From Miscanthus floridulus (Eukaryota > Streptophyta > Magnoliopsida > Poales > Poaceae), in NCBI RefSeq assembly GCF_019320115.1, contig NC_089593.1, positions 16,208,221 to 16,272,220 of the forward strand: a DNA stretch of 64,000 bases, in the 5' to 3' direction. Below the pieces are notes generated by a model. It was not told the origin of the DNA. It ran no database searches and saw only the letters and a list, made by a program, of their open reading frames with translations. A program made the position numbers and the translations under genes. Below are positions 54,985 to 64,000 of the stretch, in pieces. Position 1 is the stretch's first letter, and the number at the start of each line of letters is the position of its first letter.

Positions 54985-55540
54985 CGTTAGGGTAATATTC
55001 CTTTAAATATTCCCCATTTGATTGCTCTGACGAATCCTTCTTCTCCTTTCAGTGTTTCCAAAATATAAGTATTACCCGACGCACAACACTTGATCCAATA
55101 AAGTCCTTCCCAATTAGGTGACCACTTTGCCGGATTTGTTGTCCTTTGACCCGATCGGCAATTTTACTCTCTAGACCAAATCTCTCTCAGAGAATTGCTC
55201 ATTCTTGACCTTTTAATTGTAATATTTTGCAATCCTTGGTTTATGGGCTTCAATGTTTTTCAAGAGCACGCAGCCAAAGGCAACTCAGGTCTTCTAAGTC
55301 ATTCATCACAAAATTCTTGTAGACTTCGACTGATAAATCGTTCTGCAACATAACGCACCGATCCAGTTTGAACTTCCCAAGGAGGGATTGTATTATGGCT
55401 ATACACGAGTTCATAAGGTGACTCTATCAGCTCTTTTGCTCTTGACCATCAAGGGTAATTCATCCCCAGCCTTCTCGAGAGTCTTATCTCCCTTCTCCAT
55501 TTTTGAAGATCAGGTCCTTTGTTCCGGCTAAAGAGCCGAT
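54985..55540 (-). pseudogene. Integrase C-terminal remnant
   Basis: Minus-strand pieces read ESPYELVYSHNTIPPWEV (about 55430), then NIEAHKPRIAKYYN and KVKNEQFSERDLV (about 55250-55190), then KWSPNWEGLYWIKC and NTYILETLKGEEGF (about 55130-55030), ending at ILP and a stop near 54985. This is the C-terminal end of gypsy integrase, after the catalytic core. Stops and frame changes interrupt it. It is the only trace of pol and lies between the two antisense gene copies. Confidence 0.75.
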
Positions 55541-55639
55541 TTTGAAAATAGCCGATTCTAGACTCTTGGTTTTAACTCTATCTAGGTCTAAAAACATGGC
55601 CTTTATTAAGAGAGCCCTTCGATCTTCTATCCTTAGTCA

Positions 55640-56960
55640 TCCGGCGCCGTATTCTCTTCAGCATTAGTGAAGTGATGTTTCGCCTTCTATTAACTGTGGT
55701 TGCCTTTTGCGTGTCCCGAGGCAGTCCGCCTCTTCACTTCATGTGTTCAAAAACCAGCCGAGGGCTTTGGCCTCAAACACATCTCCATCCACAACTGTTC
55801 CTTCACTCTCTTTCGCCTGCCAAAACCCTATAGCAGTTTTCTTCCTTCCTTCCATAGATCCAATCATCTCTCATGGCCGACGAGGACAACCGAGGCAAGC
55901 GCGCGGCAGAGGAGATCCTGGAAGAGGACATGCCGATAAATCAGTGTCTCCGATGCATGAGGTGAGATTGGCAACCTCTATTCATGATGATGACCTATTC
56001 TGATTCGCCTATAGGTTCATTGTGAATGACAGCCTTCATCCTTTCCCCAGGATCGGCAAACCCACTGATGCTGCATCTTCCGTGCCGGCTTCATCATCAG
56101 ATTCTTCCAATTCGTATAACGGCGACGATGCCCGACGCTTCTTTTAAGAATGGAGGGCGGCCAAGGACCGCTATTCTGAGGTGATTTGGAACAACTGCTA
56201 GCTTGAGATTCGTCTAGGGGTCTTCCAAGCGGCCCTTAATGCGGCTGAGGAGGAGGCCAGCGCCATTCGAGCGCGGCTGGCTGAGTCTGACGCTGCGGTA
56301 GCAGGTAAGATGAGTTCCATGAACATTTTTATTCTGGTTTCCACTGCCTTTGTCTTGATAGTCTTCTATAATCGCCAGCTCAAACGGTGTAGTCGGAGTC
56401 TCTCCAACTGGCGGCGAACGTGGCCACGGACGCTGTCAATGCTCGGGGTTCCCTCATTGACGCTCGTCTCCAAGACATCCTGGCCCGCGTTCATGAGATT
56501 GCCCTCCACGGTGTTCGTCATGGCGCGTAGGGGCGTTAACTATGGCACAGGTCCAGAGCGGGCATGACCTCCATGCCATGGAGGTTGGCTTCCTGATTGG
56601 CGATGGCCCTAAGGGACATGAGGACTTGATAGAAGAATTCACCGTAGCGGCGGAGGCCATCGTGGACATCACATCTGCTCAGGATGTGGTGAACAAAGTC
56701 TTCGACTAGATTGTACTTAGGGGGAACCAATGAACAAAGACTCCTCTTTCATGAATGTGCCTCAACGCAATACCCTTGTGTATGACTGTTTTTGCTTTTT
56801 GTTTTTGCTCTATAGGCGATACATATCGTATCGGCTTTTATTGTCTTTGAAGATTTTCATTTTTGAACTAGAGGCGATACCCTCCTAGTATCGGCTATTA
56901 GAGCTGAGAACGAATTGGCTATCAAGTGTTGATCAGATGTTAGGATAACATCCTGTAGAA
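55640..56960 (+). pseudogene. Antisense extra gene, copy 2
   Basis: ATG at 55873 opens MADEDNRGKRAAEEILEEDM, related to KRSAEEAL in copy 1, and exon 1 ends at 55961 (ATGAG/GTGAGATT). A next exon probably starts after CCCCAG near 56051 with GKPTDAASSVPASSSDSSNS, then AAKDRYSEVI, LGVFQAALNAAEEEASAIRAR and LAESDAAVAG before a donor (GCAG/GTAAGATG, about 56305); this is a likely coiled coil. The last exon holds ANVATDAVNARGSLIDARL and DILARVHEIALHGV (to 56515). At least two in-frame stops (near 56145 and 56205) suggest decay. The 3' flank (GGCGATACATATCGTATCGGC to about 56960) also matches the flank of copy 1 (54850-54990), so the duplicated unit is larger than the gene. Confidence 0.6.
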
Positions 56961-57366
56961 CTTTTCATATCAAAGGTCAAAACGATTAATCAACCCAGGT
57001 CAAACATCCTATTAAGCGAAATAGAACCTTTTTAAGAAATCAATTAACTCTGAATCACACATAGGACTCCATTTAGCATTCATACGTCGGCCTAAACCCA
57101 TACTCGGAACTAATACTTATTTTTTTCCTTAATCCAATGGCCGACGTGAAGCCGTGACTTTTTACTAAAACAAACTCTCAGAGCCGATCGCTTGCATCGG
57201 CTATTGGCTTTCATTGCTAATCTTAATGAAGCCTCCTTCCCATAACTTGCCAGAAAAAACATTTGAAGTCTCCTAATTTCCAAAAGACTAGATCAGTTGT
57301 TGCAATGCTCATAGATTCATCAGCGCGAACCAGTTTGACATCATCTCCATGCCATTGAATCAAACA

Positions 57367-57954
57367 CTAATGCATGGTCGATGGTATACAGTAGTTCGCA
57401 TGAATCCAATCATGACCAAGGAGCAAACTGTACGACCCTTTTCCATCGATGACGAAGAATGTGGCGAGCAGAGTCTTGCTCCCGATTGTTAGCTCGACAT
57501 TTATTGCCCCCCGGGTCTTAGACGTATTCCCTCCGAAGTCCTTAAGCATCATGTCAGTCTCCATCAGATCTCCTGGTCCTTTGCCAAGCTTATGAAAAGT
57601 GGTGTATGGCATAAGATTCATAGAAGCACCTCCATCCACTAACATCTTGTTCATTGGCTTCCCATCAACAAGACCTTTCATATATAAAGCTTTTAAGTGT
57701 TGATGCTTGACTGGTTTATCAAATATTGCTTGTTGTACAACCATTAACTTGGCAACTATCTCCTCATACTCTGCTTCATCAAAATCTAAATAAACTTCTT
57801 GATTTGCTGGAGCTCTGAATTCTGATGGCAACAGAAAAGCCATTTGGATATTAGCCGATGGTTGCTTTCTATCGGCTGTTTGCTTGGTACAACATACTTG
57901 AGGTTTACTGGATGCCTGAGCCTGTTCCATCTCTTTATTCCTTAGGTGTTGCAC
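57367..57954 (-). CDS. Gypsy aspartic protease, open frame without its polyprotein partners
   Basis: This is a 195-residue uninterrupted frame. A linker (EEIVAKLMVVQQAIF) precedes the retropepsin domain: the active site MLVDGGASMNLMPY at about residues 115-128, then VELTIGSKTLLATFFVIDG and LLLGHDWIHANYCIP near the end. VDGGA(S) and LLGxDW are the two hallmark blocks of plant Ty3/gypsy proteases, which cut the Gag-Pol precursor inside particles. It is part of a former polyprotein, so the ATG at 57954 is only the first Met of the open stretch. It stops at 57367 where reverse transcriptase should follow. The frame is intact but the context is defective. Confidence 0.8.
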   Translation of the reverse strand: MQHLRNKEMEQAQASSKPQVCCTKQTADRKQPSANIQMAFLLPSEFRAPANQEVYLDFDEAEYEEIVAKLMVVQQAIFDKPVKHQHLKALYMKGLVDGKPMNKMLVDGGASMNLMPYTTFHKLGKGPGDLMETDMMLKDFGGNTSKTRGAINVELTIGSKTLLATFFVIDGKGSYSLLLGHDWIHANYCIPSTMH

Positions 57955-57993
57955 CCTTCTCTTTTGGCTTATTGTTAAACCTCTTGGACACCA

Positions 57994-60487
57994 TTAGCCT
58001 TCCTGCCAAACATATTTTCTTTTGTTACCTTCTTCATAATCAGCCCAGTCCTGGTCAACAACTCTTTTTCCCAGCCGATTATGAACACTTTTATTTTTTA
58101 GGCGTCGATCCATGTTATTATGATGATATGCATCTTGAGCATGGATAGACCGGTGGTTGGTTTGAGATTGCCTAAACTCCCAATATTGATTGCTGCATTC
58201 TGGACAGTCATGTCTGGTAGGCAACTTCAAACCTTTATTCCAGCAATGTCTGAAAAAAAGACAATTCCAATGTAATTCGGCTTGTCTCCTTTCATACCTC
58301 TCTTCTTTCAGTTGATGCGGGTATGCTTGATCCTTTAACCAACGCTGATAATCATTTTCCTTCTACCACTGCCACTTATTCAATAGGATCCGAGCTGTAA
58401 CTCGCAGCTTTGTCGCCCCATCTTTTGATGTCTCCCCCTGCTCGTATCGGCTCTTCTGCTCGGCGCGACGTCTTCTAATCTCTCTATACTCGTCAGCTGA
58501 TATTTGCATCTTGGGTCGACTGTTCTAGCTTCTCTTGATTTAGTTGATGTTAGGACCTTAGTCTTTCCTTTGAGTAGCCTAGCATCAACCATGTTTTGAT
58601 CTCCTGGGAAAGGATTATCATCAACTTTCATTTTCCGAGGCGTATCAAATTTAAGCCTCCCTTGCTGAATAGCCCTTTGTATATGCTGCCTAAAGATACT
58701 GCATTCATTAGTGGAATGAGAGGTACGTTATGTAACTTGTAGAACTTCTTATTCTTTAATTGATCAGGGGGCAACATAATATGACCATCGGGCAACTTGA
58801 TCTGCCCCTTATCAAGTAAGAAATCGAAGAGCTTGTCTGATTTGGTGACATCAAAGTCATAGCTCTCTTTGAGTCCTCTTTCCCAAGGATTTGACACCAT
58901 TACTGTCTTCTTGCCCTAATTCCATTCAGCCGCAACAACCTCTTCTTCTTCATCTTCACAGCCGTCATCGACTGAGTATGGATCATAAGCTTCAGCTACT
59001 GTGGTACTCTTCTGAAATTGGGTATCTCTACGCATACTTTAGAATTGGCTATTGAGCGCTACCACTCATTGAGCCAATTGACCCAAGTTAGTCAAATTCT
59101 TGTCCCAGCAGCTTTTCTTTCCACATTGGCAGCATTCCTTGAATAGCTAAAGCTAGCTAGTTGATCATCAGCCAAGTTTAAGGAGAAGCACAAGTTCCTA
59201 GTCTCTCAGAACCTCTTGAAGAAACTCAGTGCCCGATTCATTAGTCTTCTGCCTTATAGTTGTCAGATCGATAATCTTCTTTTCTTCCAGTCCTAGTATA
59301 AAAATAATGTATGAAACTTCTTCTCCTAGGTCAGCCCAATTGGCAATAAAATTAACTGATAGTGATGAAAACCAAGTGAAGGCTAGCCCTAATAGGGACA
59401 AGGAGAAGAAACGAACGTCGATGGGACATCCTCAACTGAATGCTTCACCCAATTGTGTAAGATACCGACTGACATGTTCTATCGTGCTTGTAGTGTCTTG
59501 GCCAGTGAACTTAGCGAACTCTAGGAAGCCTGTAATTTGTGGGAAGAGCGACCAAATCATACCATTCTAGATATGAGCATGTGTATAAGAAGGTCAGCCC
59601 TTTTGGCTTCTGACCGAACTGATTTTTCATCATCTCGGTCACCTTCAGCAGCAACTCATCAGCATTTGAATTTGGATTTCTCTATACTTGCTGACCCACC
59701 TGTGGATTGAAATCTCGTGTGCCTTGATACCCTAGGATTTAGAATCATGTGAAGGGTATTATAGTCTGATCCATAGTGATATCCTTGTGGAACCTCTATC
59801 TGCTAGGTCCTTTGCTTGGCTTGCTGCTTGAAGTCTCTGATTATAGACATAAGGATCTATATCTCTACGGATCCTTTGCATTGATGGTACTATTTTTTGA
59901 GCCGACGACAGTATGTGGCCTGATGTGCCAAAATTAATCACCTGGTTCTGACCTTGCCCCGCCTGGCTATTGCACATGTTGTACTGATGGTCCAGGATTA
60001 TACTGTATCTGATTTACAGTAATTCCTTGAGTTTGTTCAGATGAACCCTGAACCCTAAAATGCCTAGACACCACCATTACCAGCTAGGTGCTGCTTCTTG
60101 ATAGCTGGTATTGACTTGATTAATCCCTTGGGTCGATAGATCTGGAATGTTGTAATAAGCTGACCCACCTTGACCAACTAGAAACCCATGAATCGCCTCT
60201 CTCATGACGTTGTGGAATATGTCCAAGAAAGCTTTGTTATGGCTTGATATGGCATTACGAATAGATTTGTCTACAACTTCCTTAAAGAAACACTTGTCTT
60301 CATCTTCAGTTGTATCTGTCTGCCCGTGTAGTAGAACTCTTGGCAGTAGAAATTTCAGAACAATTGTGTTGTCACGTATTTTGGTGTAGGGCAATAAATA
60401 CTTGTTCTGAAAACTCTTCTGTAGCTTTGCTGATGATACCCTTATCCCCATCAGGTAGATCTTCATAATGCAACATAAAGATGTCAT
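57994..60487 (-). pseudogene. Gag of the gypsy element, fragmented
   Basis: Minus-strand pieces in several frames: about 60487-60077 (charged N-terminal region, FFKEVVDKSIRNAISSHNKAF), 59977-59759, and 59401-59198 (LLGLAFTWFSSLSVNFIANW, then IRQKTNESGTEFLQEVLRD), the conserved gag core. Next are 58900-58628 (KESYDFDVTKSDKLFDFLL and LPPDQLKNKKFYKLHN), 58631-58380, and 58230-57994 with CPECSNQYWEFRQSQ, the second half of a zinc-knuckle-like motif. Frame changes at the joins (for example near 58690, where the zinc-binding His block shifts) show decay. The family is clear from order and motifs. Confidence 0.78.
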
Positions 60488-60520
60488 TGTTGTTGTGAAC
60501 CGCTATGATGATTGTAGTGT

Positions 60521-60540
60521 CCCACCGGGCGTGCCAGAAA
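60521..60540 (-). other. Primer-binding site of the gypsy element
   Basis: Minus-strand TTTCTGGCACGCCCGGTGGG lies four bases inside the 5' LTR edge. TGGCxCGCCCGGTGGG patterns recur in grass gypsy elements; the tRNA was not assigned. Confidence 0.65.
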
Positions 60541-60544
60541 TGTG

Positions 60545-62343
60545 TGTCGACACGGAATTTTTGTCCCGTGCCGAGGACACATGAGCAAGCCGGAAGGGTC
60601 TGCTCTATGGAGTTGGAGATCCGCCTAGCTTCAGCGCAGGGATGGTCGATCTTGCGCAATCCTCCCGAGACATGCTAGTCAATTTGACCCTACAATTGAC
60701 AAGGAGAGAAAGTTTATCAGTAATTTCGGGCGGAACATGCCGGTGTTGCCAGATAGTCCCGAATGTGCGGCTTTGAGAGCCGATATGAAAGGAGATCGAC
60801 TAAATAGCCGATTCAACATATTCATAAGAATAAATTGGTTAAAGCTTATGGGGTTGTGTAAGAAGAATCGGTTATCATTCAGGATGAATATCATTCTTTA
60901 AACAAATATTGGTCAATGGCAAAAATATATTAACAATAATTAGTTCATGTTGAGCCAATGACTGCAAGTAACCGAACCCCTTTTTTATAAAAGAAATAGT
61001 TCATCATCGTTCAACCATTTAATAGAGATAAATCTAATGAACATATTAGATCTCATCTATCGCTATGACCAGTGGGGCATGAGGCAGAATCATGCAAGCC
61101 GTAGAAACAACAATAGACTCGACGATCCTAACTTATTACTAATATCAATGGAGCATCAGGCAGAATCATGCAGGCCGTAATACAATAATAAGACCATGGG
61201 GCTAACATATTTTTCAACCTATCGCTACTTCAACGATCTCGTGATGCGAACTGTTTGTGAAAGCGCTCGATATCGGCTAAAACAACCGATTTAGGCATAA
61301 CGTACAGTTAAGGTCATGCCCTCTCAGGAATAGATCTACCAAATCATGATCCCCACTCCATGGTGCTAACAGTGGAGGTGAGGCAGAATCACATAGGCCG
61401 TGATAACGGGCCATGGAACAGTTTTCGCTAGCCAATAGATCTACTCAAGATCAAACATGCCTTAACCGCACGCTATGCACGATCAAGATTGACGTAAAAC
61501 AGTCGATAAAACATAACTCATCGCTTAAAGTGCAGATTAAATTAGTTTAGATTAAGAAACGATGGGTTAACAAAGATATAAGGTCGATCTAGATCAATCC
61601 CAATCGGGCGAAGTGATATTGCTGTAATTAAATAAACAATGGAAGCAACAAGCAATATCGGTAACTTAAAGAATCTATCCGAAGGAACACCACCCTTAGA
61701 TAGAGCTGATAACTTGACCTTAATCTAGTTCAAGCAGTGGAGGTCGACCGAATCGATGCAACCATACTTGAACTAGACAAGAGTCGATAACTAACTCATA
61801 CCAGAGTTGCAATGGAGGTCGACCGGATCGATGCAGCCGTACGAACAGAGGTATAAACCATGACGGTACTTATAGACAAGCAGTGGAGGTCGACCAGATC
61901 GATGCAGCCATACTTGCTGAAGAACTCACCGAAATCTACTCTACTCCTACTCCTAAGGGGTGGCCGGAGCTGAAAAAGTAAATAACTTGTATTGGATTGA
62001 TTGTGTGTCTTTTGCAATAACCGGGCTTTGATATTAATACCCTGAGACCTGTGCACGACTCCTGTCTAAGCATGACTCATCATAATTTTTGACCCTAGAG
62101 AAAACATTCCTAATTTAAGATAACTTGGACTCTAATCTTTCCCTTTTTGTTGAGTCCAGCATGTCTCGTCCTGGCGCCGATCATAGCCTTTGTTGTTATC
62201 TGCTGGCGCTATCTGAAGAAAGCCAATTCTAGTTTTGCATTCGAATCAACTGGTTCTGATCCGTACGCAATTGATTCCTTGATGACATGATCTTGGGAGC
62301 TTTCGAGTCCCTGTGACTCTTCTTCCAAATTTTTATGTAAACA
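60545..62343 (-). repeat. 5' LTR (element orientation) of the gypsy element
   Basis: TGTCGACACGGAATTTTTG to TGTAAACA, 1.8 kb, aligning with 51167-52979 throughout, including both internal repeat sets. Confidence 0.93.
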
Positions 62344-62413
62344 TCATCAACTACTATAAATTTCTCATTTTGTGAACCATAAAATTAAAAAAGCTATATA
62401 CTAAAAACCCTTT

Positions 62414-62775
62414 TATTTCTCTATTTCTAAACCATGAAATAAGGCAATGAAAGGTGCATACTAGTTTTGATGAGCTACTATAAGATTCCATCATCTACAT
62501 ATGCAAACTATCAAGTGATTTTGAGCTCAAATGGCATATAAATAAAAAATATCCACCATTATTCCCAATCTAGAAAACAAAAAATTTCTCTATTTCTAGA
62601 CCATGAAATGAGGCAATGAAAGGTGCATACTAGTTTTGATGAACTACTATAAGCTTCCTTCATCTTCATATTCAAACTATCAAGTGATTTCGAGCTCAAA
62701 TGGTATATAAATAAAAAAAATTCACCATCATTCCTAATTAAAAAACCATAAATTTCTCTATTTCTAGACCAAGAA
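62414..62775. repeat. 169-bp tandem repeat in the CACTA 5' region
   Basis: CTCTATTTCTAGACCATGAAATGAGGCAATG recurs at 62419, 62588 and (start only) 62756. Two full units and the start of a third. Confidence 0.88.
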
Positions 62776-62953
62776 ATGAGCCATGCTAGTGATGAAACAT
62801 GGGAGGATGAAGTTGATAACGTTTAGAACCGAAGAATGGATGGAGGAATGAAGTCTTCACCAATCCCACAAGCATAAACTCCTTCCACGAGCAAGAACAG
62901 AGAGGAGGCAGAGAGCTTGAAATGGCTCAGGCATGGGAGGAAGAAGGAGAAAG

Positions 62954-62959
62954 TATATA
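62954..62959 (-). promoter_or_regulatory. Candidate CACTA promoter (TATA box)
   Basis: Minus-strand GGGCTATATACTTTCTCC lies just inside the right subterminal repeats, pointing toward TNPD. The gypsy insertion now separates it from the gene by over 11 kb. Confidence 0.5.
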
Positions 62960-62964
62960 GCCCG

Positions 62965-63237
62965 GGACATGTAGTCCTAGTTTGTGGTATAAACCCAGAC
63001 TACAGCTATAATTCTAGTCCCGGTTAGAGCCACCAACCGAGATTAAAGGTTTAGTCATGGCTGTTAGCTCCACCCGGGACTAAAGGTCCCCTCTTGCAAA
63101 AGTTGTGCCTCTAGCCGTTGGGCAGGGGACTTTAGTCCCGGTTGATAGCTCCAACCGAGACTAATCCTTTCTTTAGTCCCGGGCCTAAAAATGGTCGGGA
63201 CTAAAGCCTTGAACCGAAAGTTTGTTCTCTACTAGTG
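62965..63237 (-). repeat. Right end of the CACTA element: subterminal repeats and CACTA terminus
   Basis: TAGTCCCGGTTAGAGCCACCAACCGAGATTAAAG, CCCGGGACTAAAGG, TTTAGTCCCGGTTGATAGC and GTCGGGACTAAAGCC run to GTTCTCTACTAGTG. TTA follows as the likely three-base duplication. Confidence 0.9.
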
Positions 63238-64000
63238 TTAATTGCACCAATGTGGAACCTTAATGCATTTTAAGAGTAACATCATCATTACAGTTGAAAT
63301 GAACTTTTCATTAATTAATATATAATAAAGAGAAAAAAGATCCATAGTTCGGTAGAAGAGGTAAAAAATAATATAATATAGAGAAAATAGTCAAAGGAGA
63401 TAAGACCAGGTACAAAAGAATGATTGATTTATTCATGCAATAGAAAACACACACAATGACACAAGCTATACTCAATAATAATAATACAAACAATATTTTA
63501 AGGATCATGTGCCTATGTGCATGATTATTCATAGTTTTTGGTGAGATGATGACAACCCAGCCACTAGGACTAACGTGAGTATTAAAAATGTATTAGATAG
63601 ATTATACTACGTCCTAGGGATGCAAATGAACAAATGGTGTAAAGATTTGATAAAAAAACAATGAAGAAACCAAGAAATCAGCAAAGGAAGACAAGGATGG
63701 GCAGTACAACGGCATGGAAATTGAACAGGCCGGACAAACTGACTTGGTGTCCGGCCAACTGTTGTGCGTATTGTTCATAAGAATATGGTGCAAGGTCCGA
63801 CGATGGCAATGAAGGACCGCCAGATGCCTAATGTACGAACAATCAACAGAAAGGAGCCTGACAACTTGAAACAAATGAGCAGGAATATTACGGGATAAAT
63901 GGTGAAACGACCTGATTTCCACGAAGGGAAATCCACATGGTCGAAGTGTAATAAGACCGTTGTAGATCATATTACCCGAATTCCAGTCGAATATCACATC
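63238..64000. other. No gene identified beyond the CACTA element
   Basis: AT-rich to 63600. A 127-residue minus frame (63997-63614) has His, Cys and Leu clusters (SVDCSYIRHLAVLHCHRRTLHH) but no recognised family and no splice context. It reaches the window edge and is left uncalled. Confidence 0.4.

Larger units (their letters stand above)
51167..62343 (-). mobile_element. Ty3/gypsy retrotransposon with extra antisense gene, non-autonomous, TSD TCATC
   Basis: LTRs at 51167-52979 and 60545-62343 start TGTCGACA and end TGTAAACA, and TCATC lies at 51162-51166 and 62344-62348. The minus orientation is set by the purine run AATTGGGGGGCATG next to the 52979 LTR, TTTCTGGCACGCCCGGTGGG next to the 60545 LTR, and minus-strand gag and protease. 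Order in element direction: LTR, gag, protease, antisense gene copy 2, integrase C-terminal remnant, antisense gene copy 1, LTR. No reverse transcriptase or RNase H. An additional antisense ORF between pol and the 3' LTR is known for some plant gypsy lineages. LTRs differ at about 4-5% in the part compared by eye. Confidence 0.93.
39300..63237 (-). mobile_element. CACTA (En/Spm) transposon of about 24 kb, decayed and carrying nested insertions
   Basis: The right end reads CTCTACTAGTG at 63237, i.e. CACTAGTAGAG inverted, followed by TTA (63238-63240). Both ends carry CCGGGACTAAAG / TTTAGTCCCGGTTGG subterminal repeats (39330-39500 and 62950-63230). The left terminus is degraded (near 39300) and no intact CACTA was seen there. 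In minus orientation it encodes TNPD (50460-47057), then a Transposase_24-like gene with a Ulp1 peptidase region (about 44960-40028). Insertions inside: copia solo LTR 41359-42791 and gypsy element 51167-62343. Without them it is about 11.3 kb. A second subterminal-like zone at 46430-46610 leaves open that two CACTA elements are fused. Confidence 0.85.

Noticed and set aside
63614..63997. 127-residue minus frame at the right edge
   Set aside because: No recognised family, no splice or start context, and truncated by the window; too weak to call.

Overview
The window is nuclear DNA from a large, repeat-rich plant genome, almost certainly a grass and most likely panicoid (sorghum, sugarcane or Miscanthus type). 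That assignment is inferred from the repeat vocabulary: CACTA elements with TTTGCCGAG or TAGTCCCGG subterminal repeats, Tourist-like GGCC(T/A)TGTTTAG MITEs, Stowaway CTCC-TCCG ends, TGTAACACCC Del/Tekay-type LTRs, and Helitrons ending in a hairpin plus CTAGT. I find no intact host gene, tRNA or rRNA. Essentially every protein-like stretch is a decayed transposon gene. The value of the window is as a stratigraphy of nested insertions, many bounded to the base by target-site duplications (TSDs) and some confirmed by an unoccupied paralogous site inside the window.

Layout. 1-7.4 kb: a 122-bp tandem repeat, a truncated PIF/Harbinger transposase running into a GC-rich exon-like block, a possible Helitron 3' end, a 45-T tract, ATGTTGCAA-type degenerate repeats and two Tourist-like MITEs. 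7739-20635: a Ty3/gypsy element (Del/Tekay-like, TSD TTGTA) with broken gag and protease and no reverse transcriptase or integrase. Its 3' LTR contains a second, minus-strand, gag-protease-only gypsy element (13870-18376, TSD CCGCC). 20.6-38 kb: a segmentally duplicated low-copy sequence peppered with insertions: two related Helitrons (20830-~21856, truncated; 35457-38001, both ends present), a hAT MITE (22593-22789, TSD GTTGTCCA), a CACTA deletion derivative (23062-23890, TSD CTG) holding a 45-bp near-perfect hairpin, a 3.8-kb hAT element with a decayed BED-finger transposase (24351-28132, TSD TGACTGAG), a copia-type solo LTR (30080-32657, TSD GTGAC) with a gypsy solo LTR inside it (31511-32514, TSD CTAGG), and a Stowaway MITE (33641-33894).

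About 39.3-63.24 kb is a minus-strand CACTA (En/Spm) element of about 24 kb, or two fused ones. It carries a TNPD/TNP2 transposase gene and a second gene with a Transposase_24-like region and a Ulp1 (C48 peptidase) region. A copia-type solo LTR (41359-42791, TSD CGTGC) interrupts the Ulp1 gene. An 11.2-kb minus-strand gypsy element (51167-62343, TSD TCATC) sits upstream of the transposase. That gypsy element has gag, protease and only an integrase C-terminal remnant, and carries two diverged plus-strand (antisense) copies of an extra gene, one on each side of the integrase remnant. I consider this arrangement the most unusual thing in the window.

How the parts relate: the autonomous-type genes (TNPD, hAT transposase, Harbinger transposase) all carry stops, frameshifts or truncations. 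The retroelements lack reverse transcriptase, so they could move only if related elements elsewhere supply it. Protein families were recognised by eye from motifs; no search was run.
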